A stretch of DNA of 34,121 nucleotides from a virus, in the IMG/VR virus record IMGVR_UViG_3300012002_000090, positions 1-34,121 of that record, one strand, 5' to 3'. Positions 1 through 8,522 of this stretch are shown piece by piece. The position numbers and the translations under genes are program-made. Each line of letters begins with the position of its first letter. The stretch's first letter is position 1. The notes beneath the pieces are model-generated. The model did not search any database and was not told the DNA's origin. It saw only the letters and a list, made by a program, of their open reading frames with translations.

Positions 1-99
1 CACCGGGTGGTTTGAAGGGAGTCCAACGCTGGACGCGAACGACCGATACGTGGCTGTTGAGGATCTGGCGGGAATGTTCTGAATGTGCCGCCGTGTCAC
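1..99 (-). CDS. Partial gene at left edge, unknown product
   Basis: A GTG codon at 99-97 overlaps the TGA of the upstream gene (GTGA). The frame then stays open for 33 codons to the window edge, beginning VTRRHIQNIPARSS. This start/stop coupling is the common arrangement in this genome, which is the main reason to accept it. Too little is visible to name a function. By position, downstream of the capsid genes, a head-completion or tail gene is likely. It could be a chance frame, since only 99 nt are seen. Confidence 0.4.
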   Translation of the reverse strand, partial: MTRRHIQNIPARSSTATYRSFASSVGLPSNHPV

Positions 100-431
100 G
101 CAAGCCCTCCGGCGTACCCCGCGTACCGCGTGATCACGTAAGCCGAGACCGGCTGCGCGTCCGGCGTGAACCGAACGCGCAGCGGCCCCGTGTTGAACAG
201 GTACGTCGTGACACCTGGAGTGTTGGCACTGACTGAAATGGACTCAAACTGGTTCCAGCTGCCGTCAGGGGCTTGAAAATCTACGTTCAAGGTCCCTGCC
301 TCCGTCGAGGAGTACTGCACCACAACCTGCTGCGCAGACGGATGGGGAAAGAAAGTCGAGCTAAACCGTTCTCGGGTCGACGTCGAATTTGTGAAATCGA
401 CCAGAGTTTCTTGGGGCCTGCTAATCGTCAT
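96..431 (-). CDS. Small probable virion structural protein (111 aa)
   Basis: A 111-residue protein, mildly hydrophobic and rich in Ser, Thr and Val, with alternating beta-strand-like stretches (QQVVVQYSS, VTTYLFNTG, PLRVRF). There is no signal peptide or membrane segment. The start is an ATG preceded by a weak GGATGGTGA stretch. The gene lies 23 nt after the previous stop, and its own stop overlaps the next start. A beta-rich small protein downstream of the capsid gene suits a head decoration, head-completion or tail component, but I do not recognise the family. The function is inferred from position and composition only. Confidence 0.6.
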   Translation of the reverse strand: MTISRPQETLVDFTNSTSTRERFSSTFFPHPSAQQVVVQYSSTEAGTLNVDFQAPDGSWNQFESISVSANTPGVTTYLFNTGPLRVRFTPDAQPVSAYVITRYAGYAGGLA

Positions 432-454
432 GATTCACCATCCGCCTGCAATTT

Positions 455-1369
455 TCAGTCCTGGCCTTTGCTGAACCGCTCCTGCAGTTCTGCCTGGGCC
501 CACTTCTTGACCGAGTTGTGGTGTCCGTTCGCCAAAATGTGATTCAGCGAATCTTCGCTGAGGTCTTGCATGTTGGACAGTTCCAGGAGCATCGCGTCAG
601 CCGGCAGCGGGTTGTCGTTGTCGGTCGGGTCCGCGTCCAAGCAGAGCTGGTAAACCCGCGGCTCCACCGCGTCGTGGACGTACAGAGGTTCCGGCTTAGG
701 CGGCTTCATCTGCGGCTGGTCTTCGTCTGCACCGGCGTTGTTCACGCCCTCCACGCGCGTGGCCGGCTTGGGACTCGCCGGCTCAGTGATGACAGGCTGC
801 ATGGCCCGCTCGATGTCCGGTTCACCTTCGGGCGTTCGGTAGTCGAGTTTAATGGCTTTCTTCTTGAAATGCTCCTGTACTTCTTCGTGGGTCATGATTC
901 GGATCGCAGGGGGCTTGACCCGAGGTGCGCCGTCCGAACCGCGGACCTGTCGCGGCAGCGCCAGCTTCCGGATGTCCATAGACATCTTCAGAGCCTGAAA
1001 CGGAGCCTGGTCAGTCAGCGACACCGGGTCGCCGGAGTTCGGAACAAGCAGAGAGGTCTCTTGTCCGTTTCCGAGCTGAATCGTCAAAGACACCTGGCCT
1101 GGAACCAGAGTTTTCACCCACAGGGGCTTTTCTTCTAGAAAGAGATTGAAAAAATCGGTCGTAGTTTTCACGTGGTACCTTTCTCGGGCACGACCGAAGG
1201 TACGAGGCAAATGGTCAAACGTAGACTCCAGCTCGATAACTGGAGGGTCTCTGCTCAACCAACGCGCCACGCCGTCTTTGACAGCGCGCCGCGCCTCTGC
1301 CGGGTTCACGTCGTCGGCGTGGACGCCGTCAGCACGTTGAACTCGGACGCATCCTTTGCGCGTCAACAC
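455..1369 (-). CDS. Probable virion protein (304 aa, or 238 aa from an internal GTG)
   Basis: The frame opens at GTG 1369, with a GGAG about 10 nt upstream. A second in-frame GTG lies at 1171-1169, 6 nt after AAAGG, and begins VKTTTDFFNLFLEEKPLW. The first 66 residues look coding (VNPAEARRAVKDGVARWL), so the long form is given, but the short form has the better-spaced ribosome site. The middle part mentions patterns of structural proteins: LTIQLGNG, then NSGDPVSLTDQAPFQALKMSMDIRKL. The C-terminal third is acidic and proline-rich (QPQMKPPKPEPLY). It lies downstream of the capsid gene terminator, so it depends on read-through or an unseen promoter. The product family is not recognised. Confidence 0.65.
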   Translation of the reverse strand: MLTRKGCVRVQRADGVHADDVNPAEARRAVKDGVARWLSRDPPVIELESTFDHLPRTFGRARERYHVKTTTDFFNLFLEEKPLWVKTLVPGQVSLTIQLGNGQETSLLVPNSGDPVSLTDQAPFQALKMSMDIRKLALPRQVRGSDGAPRVKPPAIRIMTHEEVQEHFKKKAIKLDYRTPEGEPDIERAMQPVITEPASPKPATRVEGVNNAGADEDQPQMKPPKPEPLYVHDAVEPRVYQLCLDADPTDNDNPLPADAMLLELSNMQDLSEDSLNHILANGHHNSVKKWAQAELQERFSKGQD

Positions 1370-1437
1370 AGGGTCGTGTCTCCGTTGCCGCCTTCACGGC
1401 CCGCCGGGTTGCGGAAGTTGGGCGCGTCGTAAATAGA

Positions 1438-1473
1438 GCGGGAGGCTGCAGCGCGCCGTCTGCAGCCTCCCGC
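1438..1473 (-). terminator. Strong hairpin after major capsid gene
   Basis: A perfect 14-bp stem (arm GCGGGAGGCTGCAG) with an 8-nt loop starts 7 nt beyond the capsid gene stop codon. On the minus transcript it is followed by TCTATTTA, a modest T-rich tract. The position right behind the most highly expressed virion gene fits an intrinsic terminator or mRNA-stabilising hairpin. Genes further along the minus strand would then receive reduced transcription. Confidence 0.75.
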
Positions 1474-1479
1474 CATGAA

Positions 1480-2652
1480 TCACTTCTCGCCGACAGCGAC
1501 AGCGCGGGGGTTCACGACGGCAAAGCCGACGATTTCCACGAACGCCCAGCCCTTCACGGTCCGCTTGAATCCGTACATGTTGAACGGCTCGGAGAACAGT
1601 TCAACGCGGATGCCCATCTCGCCCATGTACTCGGGTCCGGTGCAAGCGTAGAAGGTGCCCGCGGGGACAACCTCCTCAACACCAGTGCCGGCCGCGGTCA
1701 CGATCTGAGCGTTCAAGAAGCTACCAATGTAGCCAGCCAGAATCAGCTCACGCTCGGTGACCGGGTCCACCTGAGTGGACATGGTCTTGATGACATCAGA
1801 GAGTTCAGCCCGGTTGATCAAGAACTTCTCGACCACCAGACGGTGACGCTCAACCTGGAACCGCACATCTTCGAACGCCGCCACACCCAGCGTGCTGAAG
1901 GTGGTGGGAACGTTGATGGTGCGCGCCGCGCGGTCAATCAGAGCCTGGCCCCGCTTGTCCTCTTCGACCTCAATCTCCTGCCGAGCAGTGTCCTGAGCCC
2001 GGTCGAGAACGTCGAAGTTCATCTGATAGATGTCCTCGATGTCCACGGTCGGGAACGAAGCAATCTTGAACTCGCTGGGCTGGACATACTTGCCGTAGAG
2101 CCGAGACTCAATGGCCTGTCCGTCCTGTCCGACGATCCACGCGGTAGCACGGACGTCCTTCGAGATGCGGAACAGTTCGCCCTGAGCGAGCGGACGCACC
2201 CGGTAGACCTTCCGAGCCCAACCCTCGTAGTCCACGATGTCCTTGATGGGGAGCAGCAGCTCCTGACCAAGAACCTTGAAGCCCTCGGGGTCCTGCATCG
2301 CCGAAGCGAGCACCTCTCGGCGCGCCTCCGGGGTCATGTCGGACTGCTTGTTGAAAGCGGACTTCGACATCGCGGTTCGGGAAGTGTTCTGGAGCAGATG
2401 CGCGATCTGGGTCAGAGCATCTTCCTTCGAGTTGGCGTTGATCTGCCCTTCCTTGTTGAAGAGGCGGTTCTGAGAGTTCAGCGCGCCTTTGATGGCCGAC
2501 CGACCACCAAAGGCACGGGGGTTATAATCCCCGCTCTCGTCAAAGATTTGCTCCTCGCCCTTAGAAGCCAGACGGGTCTTCTTGGGGGTCGAAACGCCGC
2601 CCTTGGAACCACCAAGGACCTGCTTGTAAGGGTTGTTCTTCTGAGTTGCCAT
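1480..2652 (-). CDS. Major capsid protein (HK97-fold type)
   Basis: Probable major capsid protein of 390 residues that forms the icosahedral head shell. The first 100 residues are charged and low in hydrophobics (KNNPYKQVLGG, then SKEDALTQIAHLLQNTSR), as expected for an N-terminal arm or a cleaved propeptide. From about residue 120 comes a folded domain (LLLPIKDIVDYEGWARK, FPTVDIEDIYQMNFDVL) ending in a beta-rich tail (YGFKRTVKGWAFVEIVGFAV). AAAGGAGG lies 3 nt before ATG 2658 and 9 nt before ATG 2652. The spacing favours 2652, giving MATQKNN. The placement after protease-scaffold and before a strong terminator agrees with the call. The family is assigned from sequence character and gene order, without a search. 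Confidence 0.8.
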   Translation of the reverse strand: MATQKNNPYKQVLGGSKGGVSTPKKTRLASKGEEQIFDESGDYNPRAFGGRSAIKGALNSQNRLFNKEGQINANSKEDALTQIAHLLQNTSRTAMSKSAFNKQSDMTPEARREVLASAMQDPEGFKVLGQELLLPIKDIVDYEGWARKVYRVRPLAQGELFRISKDVRATAWIVGQDGQAIESRLYGKYVQPSEFKIASFPTVDIEDIYQMNFDVLDRAQDTARQEIEVEEDKRGQALIDRAARTINVPTTFSTLGVAAFEDVRFQVERHRLVVEKFLINRAELSDVIKTMSTQVDPVTERELILAGYIGSFLNAQIVTAAGTGVEEVVPAGTFYACTGPEYMGEMGIRVELFSEPFNMYGFKRTVKGWAFVEIVGFAVVNPRAVAVGEK

Positions 2653-2681
2653 GGTCATGTGCCTCCTTTAGTCAGCCCGAA

Positions 2682-3461
2682 TCAGGCCGCCTCCTCTGGC
2701 ACGTTAGTGAAGTGAACACCGAGATACGGGTCGCTTGCGGTCGGGAGCTGAATCACCCGACCCACGTACGCGCCTTCGGTCGACACATTCGTGAACAAGC
2801 CTTCCAGACCCGCCGTGTCTCCACCGCAGTAGAGGTTGGATCCGGTCCCGGTCAGCGTATAAGTCTGCGCAGTGTCAAACTGCGTGGTGAAGATGATGGA
2901 CGGCGCCTTAACGACCGTCAGACGGCCTTCAGAAATCGAGTCTACATCGTTCAACCGGTTGAAGAAGTTCAGTCCCTGGAACTGATAGTCGTTCTGGGTC
3001 AGGTCGAAGGTGAAGGTCACAAAGACCGTATCTCCGTCGGCGACTTCGGTAGGCGACGCGTCCCAGGTCAAAGTGCCGTTGGTGGCGTTCAACGTGTAGT
3101 CACCCGCGGCGGTGATGGCGGTGCCACCTGCGCTGGTGCGCACTACCACGTTACTCACGTTGGACCGGCTCAGGTTGGTCGCCGCGTCGGCAGCCACAAC
3201 CAGAGGCTCATCCACGATGACCGAAGTGCCCAGGGAAGCCTTGTTCCACTTGGCCACGCCGAGAACGTCGGCGCCGTCAGCCAGCACCAACTCGCCATTG
3301 GCATCGAGAGACACCATCTGGCCTTGAAGGATCGTAGCGGTGTCGGCGGCCTTAAAGACGCCGAGGTCCCGCTCGATCTGAGACCGACTCAGGTCCAGGC
3401 CCGACGCGAAAACGTCGGACTGGAATGCCCCGAGACGACCAGTGTTACGAATCGAACCCAT
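2682..3461 (-). CDS. Probable capsid decoration or head-fibre-like protein
   Basis: A 259-residue protein rich in Thr, Ala, Asp and Asn with beta-strand alternation throughout and no membrane segment. A segment near residues 45-75 (QMVSLDANGELVLADGADVLG) has the look of phage decoration or head-fibre proteins, where a short beta domain reports a control, value and label pattern. A strong AAGGAG sits 8 nt before ATG 3461. The gene stands between the protease-scaffold gene and the capsid gene, with a 29-nt gap to the capsid start, so it should be made in large amounts. An alternative is a head-stabilising or minor capsid protein. Family assignment is inference. Confidence 0.6.
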   Translation of the reverse strand: MGSIRNTGRLGAFQSDVFASGLDLSRSQIERDLGVFKAADTATILQGQMVSLDANGELVLADGADVLGVAKWNKASLGTSVIVDEPLVVAADAATNLSRSNVSNVVVRTSAGGTAITAAGDYTLNATNGTLTWDASPTEVADGDTVFVTFTFDLTQNDYQFQGLNFFNRLNDVDSISEGRLTVVKAPSIIFTTQFDTAQTYTLTGTGSNLYCGGDTAGLEGLFTNVSTEGAYVGRVIQLPTASDPYLGVHFTNVPEEAA

Positions 3462-3481
3462 TGATCATTCTCCTTTCCGAC

Positions 3482-6208
3482 TCACTGTCGGGCACCCAGA
3501 CGGGCAGTTTTTGTACCGCGCAGTGCAGTACGTAGTTTCGACGGCCCATCGTCTTGGACGCTGGGTTCCGGCGAGGGGTTGAGCGTCATGTTTCCGTTCA
3601 AAACGGCTTGACGCTGTTCTGCGGACACCGCTTCTACGGGGTCCACAAACTCGGCAGCGGTCACAGACGGCACTCGATGCGCCTGCTTGCTAAGGTCGCG
3701 CTCGGCAGACTTCAGATAGTCCGAAGATTCTTTTACCAAGTCGCCAGCGCGCTGCGCCAGCCGGTCAATTTCTTTGTCCGCGGCATCTTCAAACGCAGCT
3801 TCGATGAGGTGCACGGCCAGTTCGTTGCTCATTGCCGTGTACTCCAACGGACGGCCTGACACGGCGTCATAGCCGACCGTCTTGTCGTTGGCGAGCTGCA
3901 CTCCGAGGGCTTCTTTCAGCGGCGACTCCTCTAGCCCGAGCGCCTGTCGCTTGGCGACAATCCGCAGGGCGCGGGTGAAATCAGACATGGCCTGCTTGCG
4001 CGCCGCCTGAATCTGCGACTTTGCCCATCGCTGTACGCGGGCCTCGTACGCCTTTCGGCTCATCGGGTCTTCGTCCGAAGGACCCTTGTCCAGCTGCTTC
4101 CACTGCGACTCGATGGACTGCGCCTTCACCTGGAAAGCTTTCAGGTCCTTGCCAGCCAGCGTAAACTCGCCGCTTTCGTGGTCGAAGTGAGTCACCATCG
4201 CCACGCGCTTGCCGTCAGAGACCCGGCTTCCGACCATCTTCTTGGCCAGTCGCTCCTGGTGGTCACGCGCGCCATCATCCAAAGACGACTGGTCCATGTT
4301 CCAGGGCTTTCGCTTTTCGCGCATGTCCGACTCCTGCCGGTCCGTGGTGCGCAGCCCCGGAGTCAGAGAATCATTGCCGAGTTCATGGTCAGACGCGCGG
4401 TCTTGCTGGGCCGTGTCGACTTCCGTTTCCCGCTTGTCTTCCATGTCAGACTCAGCGTCGTTTCGAACATCAGACTCAACGTTGCCGCGGTCTGCAAAGC
4501 CTTGCATGTCGTCTTCGCCTTCGCCGGCGACCGATTCCTTCGTGTACTTGTCAGCGAACTCTTTCATGTCATCGAGCGCGTGCTCGACAACCTGAGCCAC
4601 TTTACCGTGCAGGGACCCGCCGAACGTCTTAACGGTAGCGGTCAGCCCACGTCGCTCCAGCGACGCCAGAATGTTGACCGGCTTCTTGGCGTTCGGAATC
4701 ACCGCGACGGGCATGCCTTCGGCGTTTTTGACCTCCGCCGTTCCGGCCTTGGTCATGGACACAGTCCAGTCGCTGTAGGTTGAGGCGGTATGCATCGAAG
4801 CGGGCATCACGCCCATCTCCTCGGGCGTAAATTGGTCGTCGTCTTCCAACTCGTCGAGGTCTTCGATCGAGTTGTCTTCTTCTTCTTCTTCGCCAGACGG
4901 GTCGACCACGTCGACGCCGCCCTCACCGTCGTCCGTGATGTTGATAATCACGTCCGAGTCTTTGGGCATCGGCGCGTCTGCGGCCTCACGGTCATTGACC
5001 GGCGTGAAATCTGTGTCCTCAGCCTTCAGCCGGGCCGCGCCCGCATCCTCGGCTTCCACTTCGGCCATCTCGACCCGCGAACCCGAATCGGGCATCGCCA
5101 AGTCCATGGCCTCCTCCAGCGTCTCCGCTGCGTACGTGTCGCTGGGGTCACCATCGACTCGAACCACGACAAACTTCATGGCAGTTTTCTCCTTCCCGGC
5201 GGCTTTCTTGCGCTTCTTCGTAGCGGCGAGCAGCTGCCGGGTTTCGTTGTCCAAAGACTCGTCACCACTGCTGGCCTGTCGGTTGAGCACCTCAAACTGA
5301 GACGCTTTTGGGTCGGCGGGCATGTGAACGCGACTGTATTCGTCGAACTCCACGCCGCGGCACCATTCCGCTGCTTTTCGAATCGTGTAGCCGTCGTCTG
5401 CGCGCAGTTCGACGAAGTCAGCGGCTTGAAATTTCCGATTGCGGCGGGTCGCTTCCCGCTTTGCTTCTGCTGCAGTGATTTTCTTCCATCCGTCGCGCCC
5501 GTTCGCGGAGGCCCATAGCGTGCCTTTGTTTCCCGCGCGGATGTGCGTACAGAAGTCAGAGGTCGACTGCGCTACGTTGCCGCACACATTGCACAGCGTC
5601 TCTGCGCAATTGCATCCCATGGACCCGAACCGCAACTGACCGGTTTCTACACCTTTAGCGAAGGTGGGGTCTTTACGTCGGTCGACGGCAACCAAGATCT
5701 CGACAAAGTCGTCTTTAACGACCGTTCCGCACTTTTTGCATCCGAGGCCGGATTCATCTCGGTTTTTGCGGTCTGCGGTCTTGTTGCCGCATCCAGGGCA
5801 TTCTGCAAGAGGCGTAGAACTGTCGTTGTAGTGCGCGTCCAAAAGGATTCCACGGGCGCGTTTCGGGTTTTCGGTTCGATGGTTTACGTGGTGGGGCTTC
5901 TCCCGATAGGTGAGATACACCGCCGTCTTTAGTCGGGGGTCAAATCGGAGAAGTTCCGACCGCTCAAAACCGTCGTGATTGTCGTTAAAGACCTGAGAAG
6001 TGTTGGCGCGAATAACCTCGAACAGATAGTTCTTCGGGTCGTCAGAGATGGCGTAGTCCGCTGCGCGACGCTTCAGAATTCCGCGTACGTCGATCTTTGC
6101 GGACCCGTCAAGGTAGTAAGAGTCCGCCGCATCGAGCTGCGCCGTCTTCTTCCGCTTGCCCTCGACGATGGTCCCGAGGTGCTGGCACTTCCCGACCTTC
6201 CGGAACAT
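3482..6208 (-). CDS. Prohead protease fused to scaffold-like domain (908 aa)
   Basis: The N-terminal 230 residues look like a prohead maturation serine protease of the herpesvirus-assemblin clan. A His in VNHR (H110) is followed 86 residues later by Ser in FGSMG (S196), the His/Ser pair expected of the family. Inserted between them is a zinc ribbon (C137-x2-C140, C157-x2-C160), and a second Cys-rich patch follows the Ser (C199, C201, C206, C209, C220, H222). After residue 340 the chain becomes acidic and helical, with a Glu run (EEEEEEDNSIEDLDELEDDDQ is split by Asn), then charged coiled-coil-like sequence to the end, typical of scaffolds. An internal start at codon 344 has a perfect ribosome site. 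It is upstream of the capsid gene, as in T4-like and lambda-like heads. The start ATG abuts the TGA of a 35-codon frame. Confidence 0.75.
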   Translation of the reverse strand: MFRKVGKCQHLGTIVEGKRKKTAQLDAADSYYLDGSAKIDVRGILKRRAADYAISDDPKNYLFEVIRANTSQVFNDNHDGFERSELLRFDPRLKTAVYLTYREKPHHVNHRTENPKRARGILLDAHYNDSSTPLAECPGCGNKTADRKNRDESGLGCKKCGTVVKDDFVEILVAVDRRKDPTFAKGVETGQLRFGSMGCNCAETLCNVCGNVAQSTSDFCTHIRAGNKGTLWASANGRDGWKKITAAEAKREATRRNRKFQAADFVELRADDGYTIRKAAEWCRGVEFDEYSRVHMPADPKASQFEVLNRQASSGDESLDNETRQLLAATKKRKKAAGKEKTAMKFVVVRVDGDPSDTYAAETLEEAMDLAMPDSGSRVEMAEVEAEDAGAARLKAEDTDFTPVNDREAADAPMPKDSDVIINITDDGEGGVDVVDPSGEEEEEDNSIEDLDELEDDDQFTPEEMGVMPASMHTASTYSDWTVSMTKAGTAEVKNAEGMPVAVIPNAKKPVNILASLERRGLTATVKTFGGSLHGKVAQVVEHALDDMKEFADKYTKESVAGEGEDDMQGFADRGNVESDVRNDAESDMEDKRETEVDTAQQDRASDHELGNDSLTPGLRTTDRQESDMREKRKPWNMDQSSLDDGARDHQERLAKKMVGSRVSDGKRVAMVTHFDHESGEFTLAGKDLKAFQVKAQSIESQWKQLDKGPSDEDPMSRKAYEARVQRWAKSQIQAARKQAMSDFTRALRIVAKRQALGLEESPLKEALGVQLANDKTVGYDAVSGRPLEYTAMSNELAVHLIEAAFEDAADKEIDRLAQRAGDLVKESSDYLKSAERDLSKQAHRVPSVTAAEFVDPVEAVSAEQRQAVLNGNMTLNPSPEPSVQDDGPSKLRTALRGTKTARLGARQ
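5177..5194 (-). promoter_or_regulatory. Internal ribosome binding site and ATG for a separate scaffold product
   Basis: AAGGAG at 5194-5189 precedes an in-frame ATG (5179-5177) by 9 nt, inside the 908-codon gene. Starting here would give a 565-residue protein beginning MKFVVVRVDGDPSD without the protease part. This mirrors lambda C/Nu3, where scaffold is made from an internal start in the protease gene. The site is better than the gene's own start site. Confidence 0.7.
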
Positions 6209-6316
6209 TCAGTCCTCGTCGTCCGGAGTCTCTTGGTCAGGAGACGGCTCGGGCACGTCGAGGGGCACAAAGTGCTGGTCCGTCTCTTCCGGAGAGCCGT
6301 TCTTTTTGAACCCCAT
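6209..6316 (-). CDS. Possible 35-residue acidic peptide
   Basis: ATG 6316 opens a 35-codon frame starting MGFKKNGSPEETDQ and ending PDQETPDDED. Its TGA touches the ATG of the protease-scaffold gene (TGAATG). GAGG, the ribosome site for that next gene, lies inside the last codons. It fills the only gap between portal and protease. No clear ribosome site precedes its ATG, and GTG 6325 is an alternative start. It is probably real as a coupled mini-gene, but chance is possible. Confidence 0.4.
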   Translation of the reverse strand: MGFKKNGSPEETDQHFVPLDVPEPSPDQETPDDED

Positions 6317-6356
6317 GACGTACACAAAGTACTGTTACGGGTGATTTTGGGTATGT

Positions 6357-8522
6357 TTAGAGGCCGTCGTATCCGTCCATTTTGCCAAAACCCTGAATAT
6401 TTTCAGCTAGTTCCGCCAGTCTGCGACGCTCATTCCTGGAGGCACTCCGAACAACTTTCATCTCTTTGAGGATGTCTACAAGTTGGTCTATACCAGATGC
6501 GGGGTAGTCTTCTTCAATCAAGAAGTCCTCGACGGCTTCCATGATCTCGTCGTTGTCACCGCCTTTGATGGCGTCGCGGACTTTGGGGCTGTGGAAAGCA
6601 TCTACCCACGGGTCGTCGTCGGGCGGATTGCCGCTCATCAGGTCAACGAGCGATTCGACGTCTTTTTTGTGCCACATGCCGATGCGGTCACGGTTCCCGA
6701 ACGGGTTCGGCTTGGCTGGAGACGGCTCGGCCCCGTCAGTCGCCGACACACTCGCCCCTTCAGGTTCCGGCGGCTCACCACCGCCGAGGTCGTCGCCGAA
6801 AGCGTCACCTGGGATAGGCGGAAGCGCGCCGCCAAAGCCGCCGCCGCCGCCTGTGGCGTCTTCCTGGAGAAGTTCGGGGTAGTCCTTGAAGACCTCCTGC
6901 TCTTTTTTGTGGTCTGCAAGGCGCTGCTTCGACTCTTCCTCGAAGTCCCGACCGGCCAGCGACATTTTCGTGGTTTTGCTGAACCGCACGCCCATGTTTT
7001 CGAGCGTCTGCATCGCGTTGATCAGCTCGCTGTCCACGGTGGGGTCGAGCGATTGTGACCACTGCATCGTCGGGATGATCCAGCGGTGGTCTTCCGAGAT
7101 TTCAGACGATGACCGTCGGACCCGGACCCGAGAGTCCAGCTCCGCCTGCGTGGGCTTAACCCACTTGTTCACCATCGCCATCTTTTTCCAGAACTTCGGG
7201 TACAGGAACGCGTCCTCGAAGTAGGTCCGATGCGCCTTCAGACGCCGCAGGAACACCGTCAGACCGGTCGCAGCCGACGCATACGTAACTTCGCCGTGGA
7301 GGAAAGCTTTCGAAATGCCCAGAGCAACAAGCTTTACGCGCTCGATCAGCTCGTAGTGCTTGTCGATGGTCATGACTCGGTCGGTAGTGCCGACCAGTTC
7401 AAAGTTGATACCGTAGTGGTAGATTAACCATGCGTTCACATCGAGTTCGGCCTGGGCAAGAAGCTCCAAAAGCTTTCGCTCTTCTTCTGGTCCAGGGATC
7501 CAACCGTTGGCGGGGTTGCCGAGCTTCGCGACTTTGAGCGGGCCGGCGTGCCTGCGCGCGGTGGCGATAGACGCATTAAATATCGAATCTTCGTACATGA
7601 GGATCCGCCACATCCGGCTGATGATGCTGGTTCCGCGGGTGTCGTAAGGATGCAGCTTCCGCGGAAGAAACGTGAAGTTGTTCGGGTCGAGCGGGATGTT
7701 TTGATTACTCTGAAGCCGGTGCAGCAGCTCGGCTGGCATGGACTCCCGGACCTGGCGAAGCTGCGGATTGGTTGAGTTCAGCACTTTTTGCAGTCGCGGG
7801 TCAGGCTTGAACTCCACGACAGGGTCCATCCGGATAAACGGCGCGTCGATGACTTCGAGCTGGTCGGGGTTGTGGAGCGCCATGTACGTCCAGCAACCTT
7901 TGGAGTCGTCCCAGAACAAGTGCGGAGCCGCCTCTCCAGTAACCAGGAATTCTCGGGTCATGAACGGCAGATTCGACCGGAGCTTCGCCTCGTCGGCCGA
8001 GTACTCCATGATGTCCTTGACTTCGCCCTCGACGCCTTCGCCTGTCAGCTCGAACTCGCCGAAGGGGAGTTCGCTGATCAGGTCGACGCCGTTTCCGATG
8101 ACGTGGTCGAGCTTGTAGAACATCCGGAAGTATCGATTCGCCAAAATCCGGTGAACGGGGTACTGCTGTCGGTCCGGGCTCTCGAACTCCGGCTGGTATG
8201 GGCGTTGTACCGTCTGGAAGGTGTCGCCGCCTCCGCCTCCGCCTCCCATACCGCCGCCAGGTAAGTTCGCGGTGTGTCCGCGGGCGGCAGCGTTCGTGGC
8301 TTGCCGAGCTGCTTGGTAGTTGGCGCCTGCGCCGGGACTCAGCGCAGCTTCTTTCGGCAAGATTCCTGACAGGACGTCTTGGACGCTGCCCAGGTCGTTG
8401 GACAGCTTCGGCATGAAGCTCTCGAAGCGGTCGCGCATGGATTCAACCTGCTGCGGAGTCAGGCCGTGCGCGTCCCACTGGCGGACCGTGCGTCCGCTTC
8501 CGTCGTAGAGGCGATTAGTCAT
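6357..8522 (-). CDS. Portal protein (721 aa)
   Basis: Portal protein: forms the dodecameric ring through which terminase packages DNA. The N-terminal 105 residues are a variable arm with a Gly run (GGGMGGGGGGGD). The core then shows portal-like helices and strands (HRILANRYFRMFYKLDHVIG, FMTREFLVTGEAAPHLFWDD, MYEDSIFNASIATARRHAG, VTYASAATGLTVFLRRL). The C-terminal 200 residues are low-complexity (GGGGGFGG, then a Pro/Glu-rich stretch) and end in a charged helical tail. At 721 residues it is larger than the T4 portal, mainly from these ends. GGAAGG lies 9 nt before ATG 8522. The A of this ATG is the last base of the previous gene's TGA. Gene order (terminase, large protein, portal, protease, capsid) supports it. 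Confidence 0.85.
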   Translation of the reverse strand: MTNRLYDGSGRTVRQWDAHGLTPQQVESMRDRFESFMPKLSNDLGSVQDVLSGILPKEAALSPGAGANYQAARQATNAAARGHTANLPGGGMGGGGGGGDTFQTVQRPYQPEFESPDRQQYPVHRILANRYFRMFYKLDHVIGNGVDLISELPFGEFELTGEGVEGEVKDIMEYSADEAKLRSNLPFMTREFLVTGEAAPHLFWDDSKGCWTYMALHNPDQLEVIDAPFIRMDPVVEFKPDPRLQKVLNSTNPQLRQVRESMPAELLHRLQSNQNIPLDPNNFTFLPRKLHPYDTRGTSIISRMWRILMYEDSIFNASIATARRHAGPLKVAKLGNPANGWIPGPEEERKLLELLAQAELDVNAWLIYHYGINFELVGTTDRVMTIDKHYELIERVKLVALGISKAFLHGEVTYASAATGLTVFLRRLKAHRTYFEDAFLYPKFWKKMAMVNKWVKPTQAELDSRVRVRRSSSEISEDHRWIIPTMQWSQSLDPTVDSELINAMQTLENMGVRFSKTTKMSLAGRDFEEESKQRLADHKKEQEVFKDYPELLQEDATGGGGGFGGALPPIPGDAFGDDLGGGEPPEPEGASVSATDGAEPSPAKPNPFGNRDRIGMWHKKDVESLVDLMSGNPPDDDPWVDAFHSPKVRDAIKGGDNDEIMEAVEDFLIEEDYPASGIDQLVDILKEMKVVRSASRNERRRLAELAENIQGFGKMDGYDGL

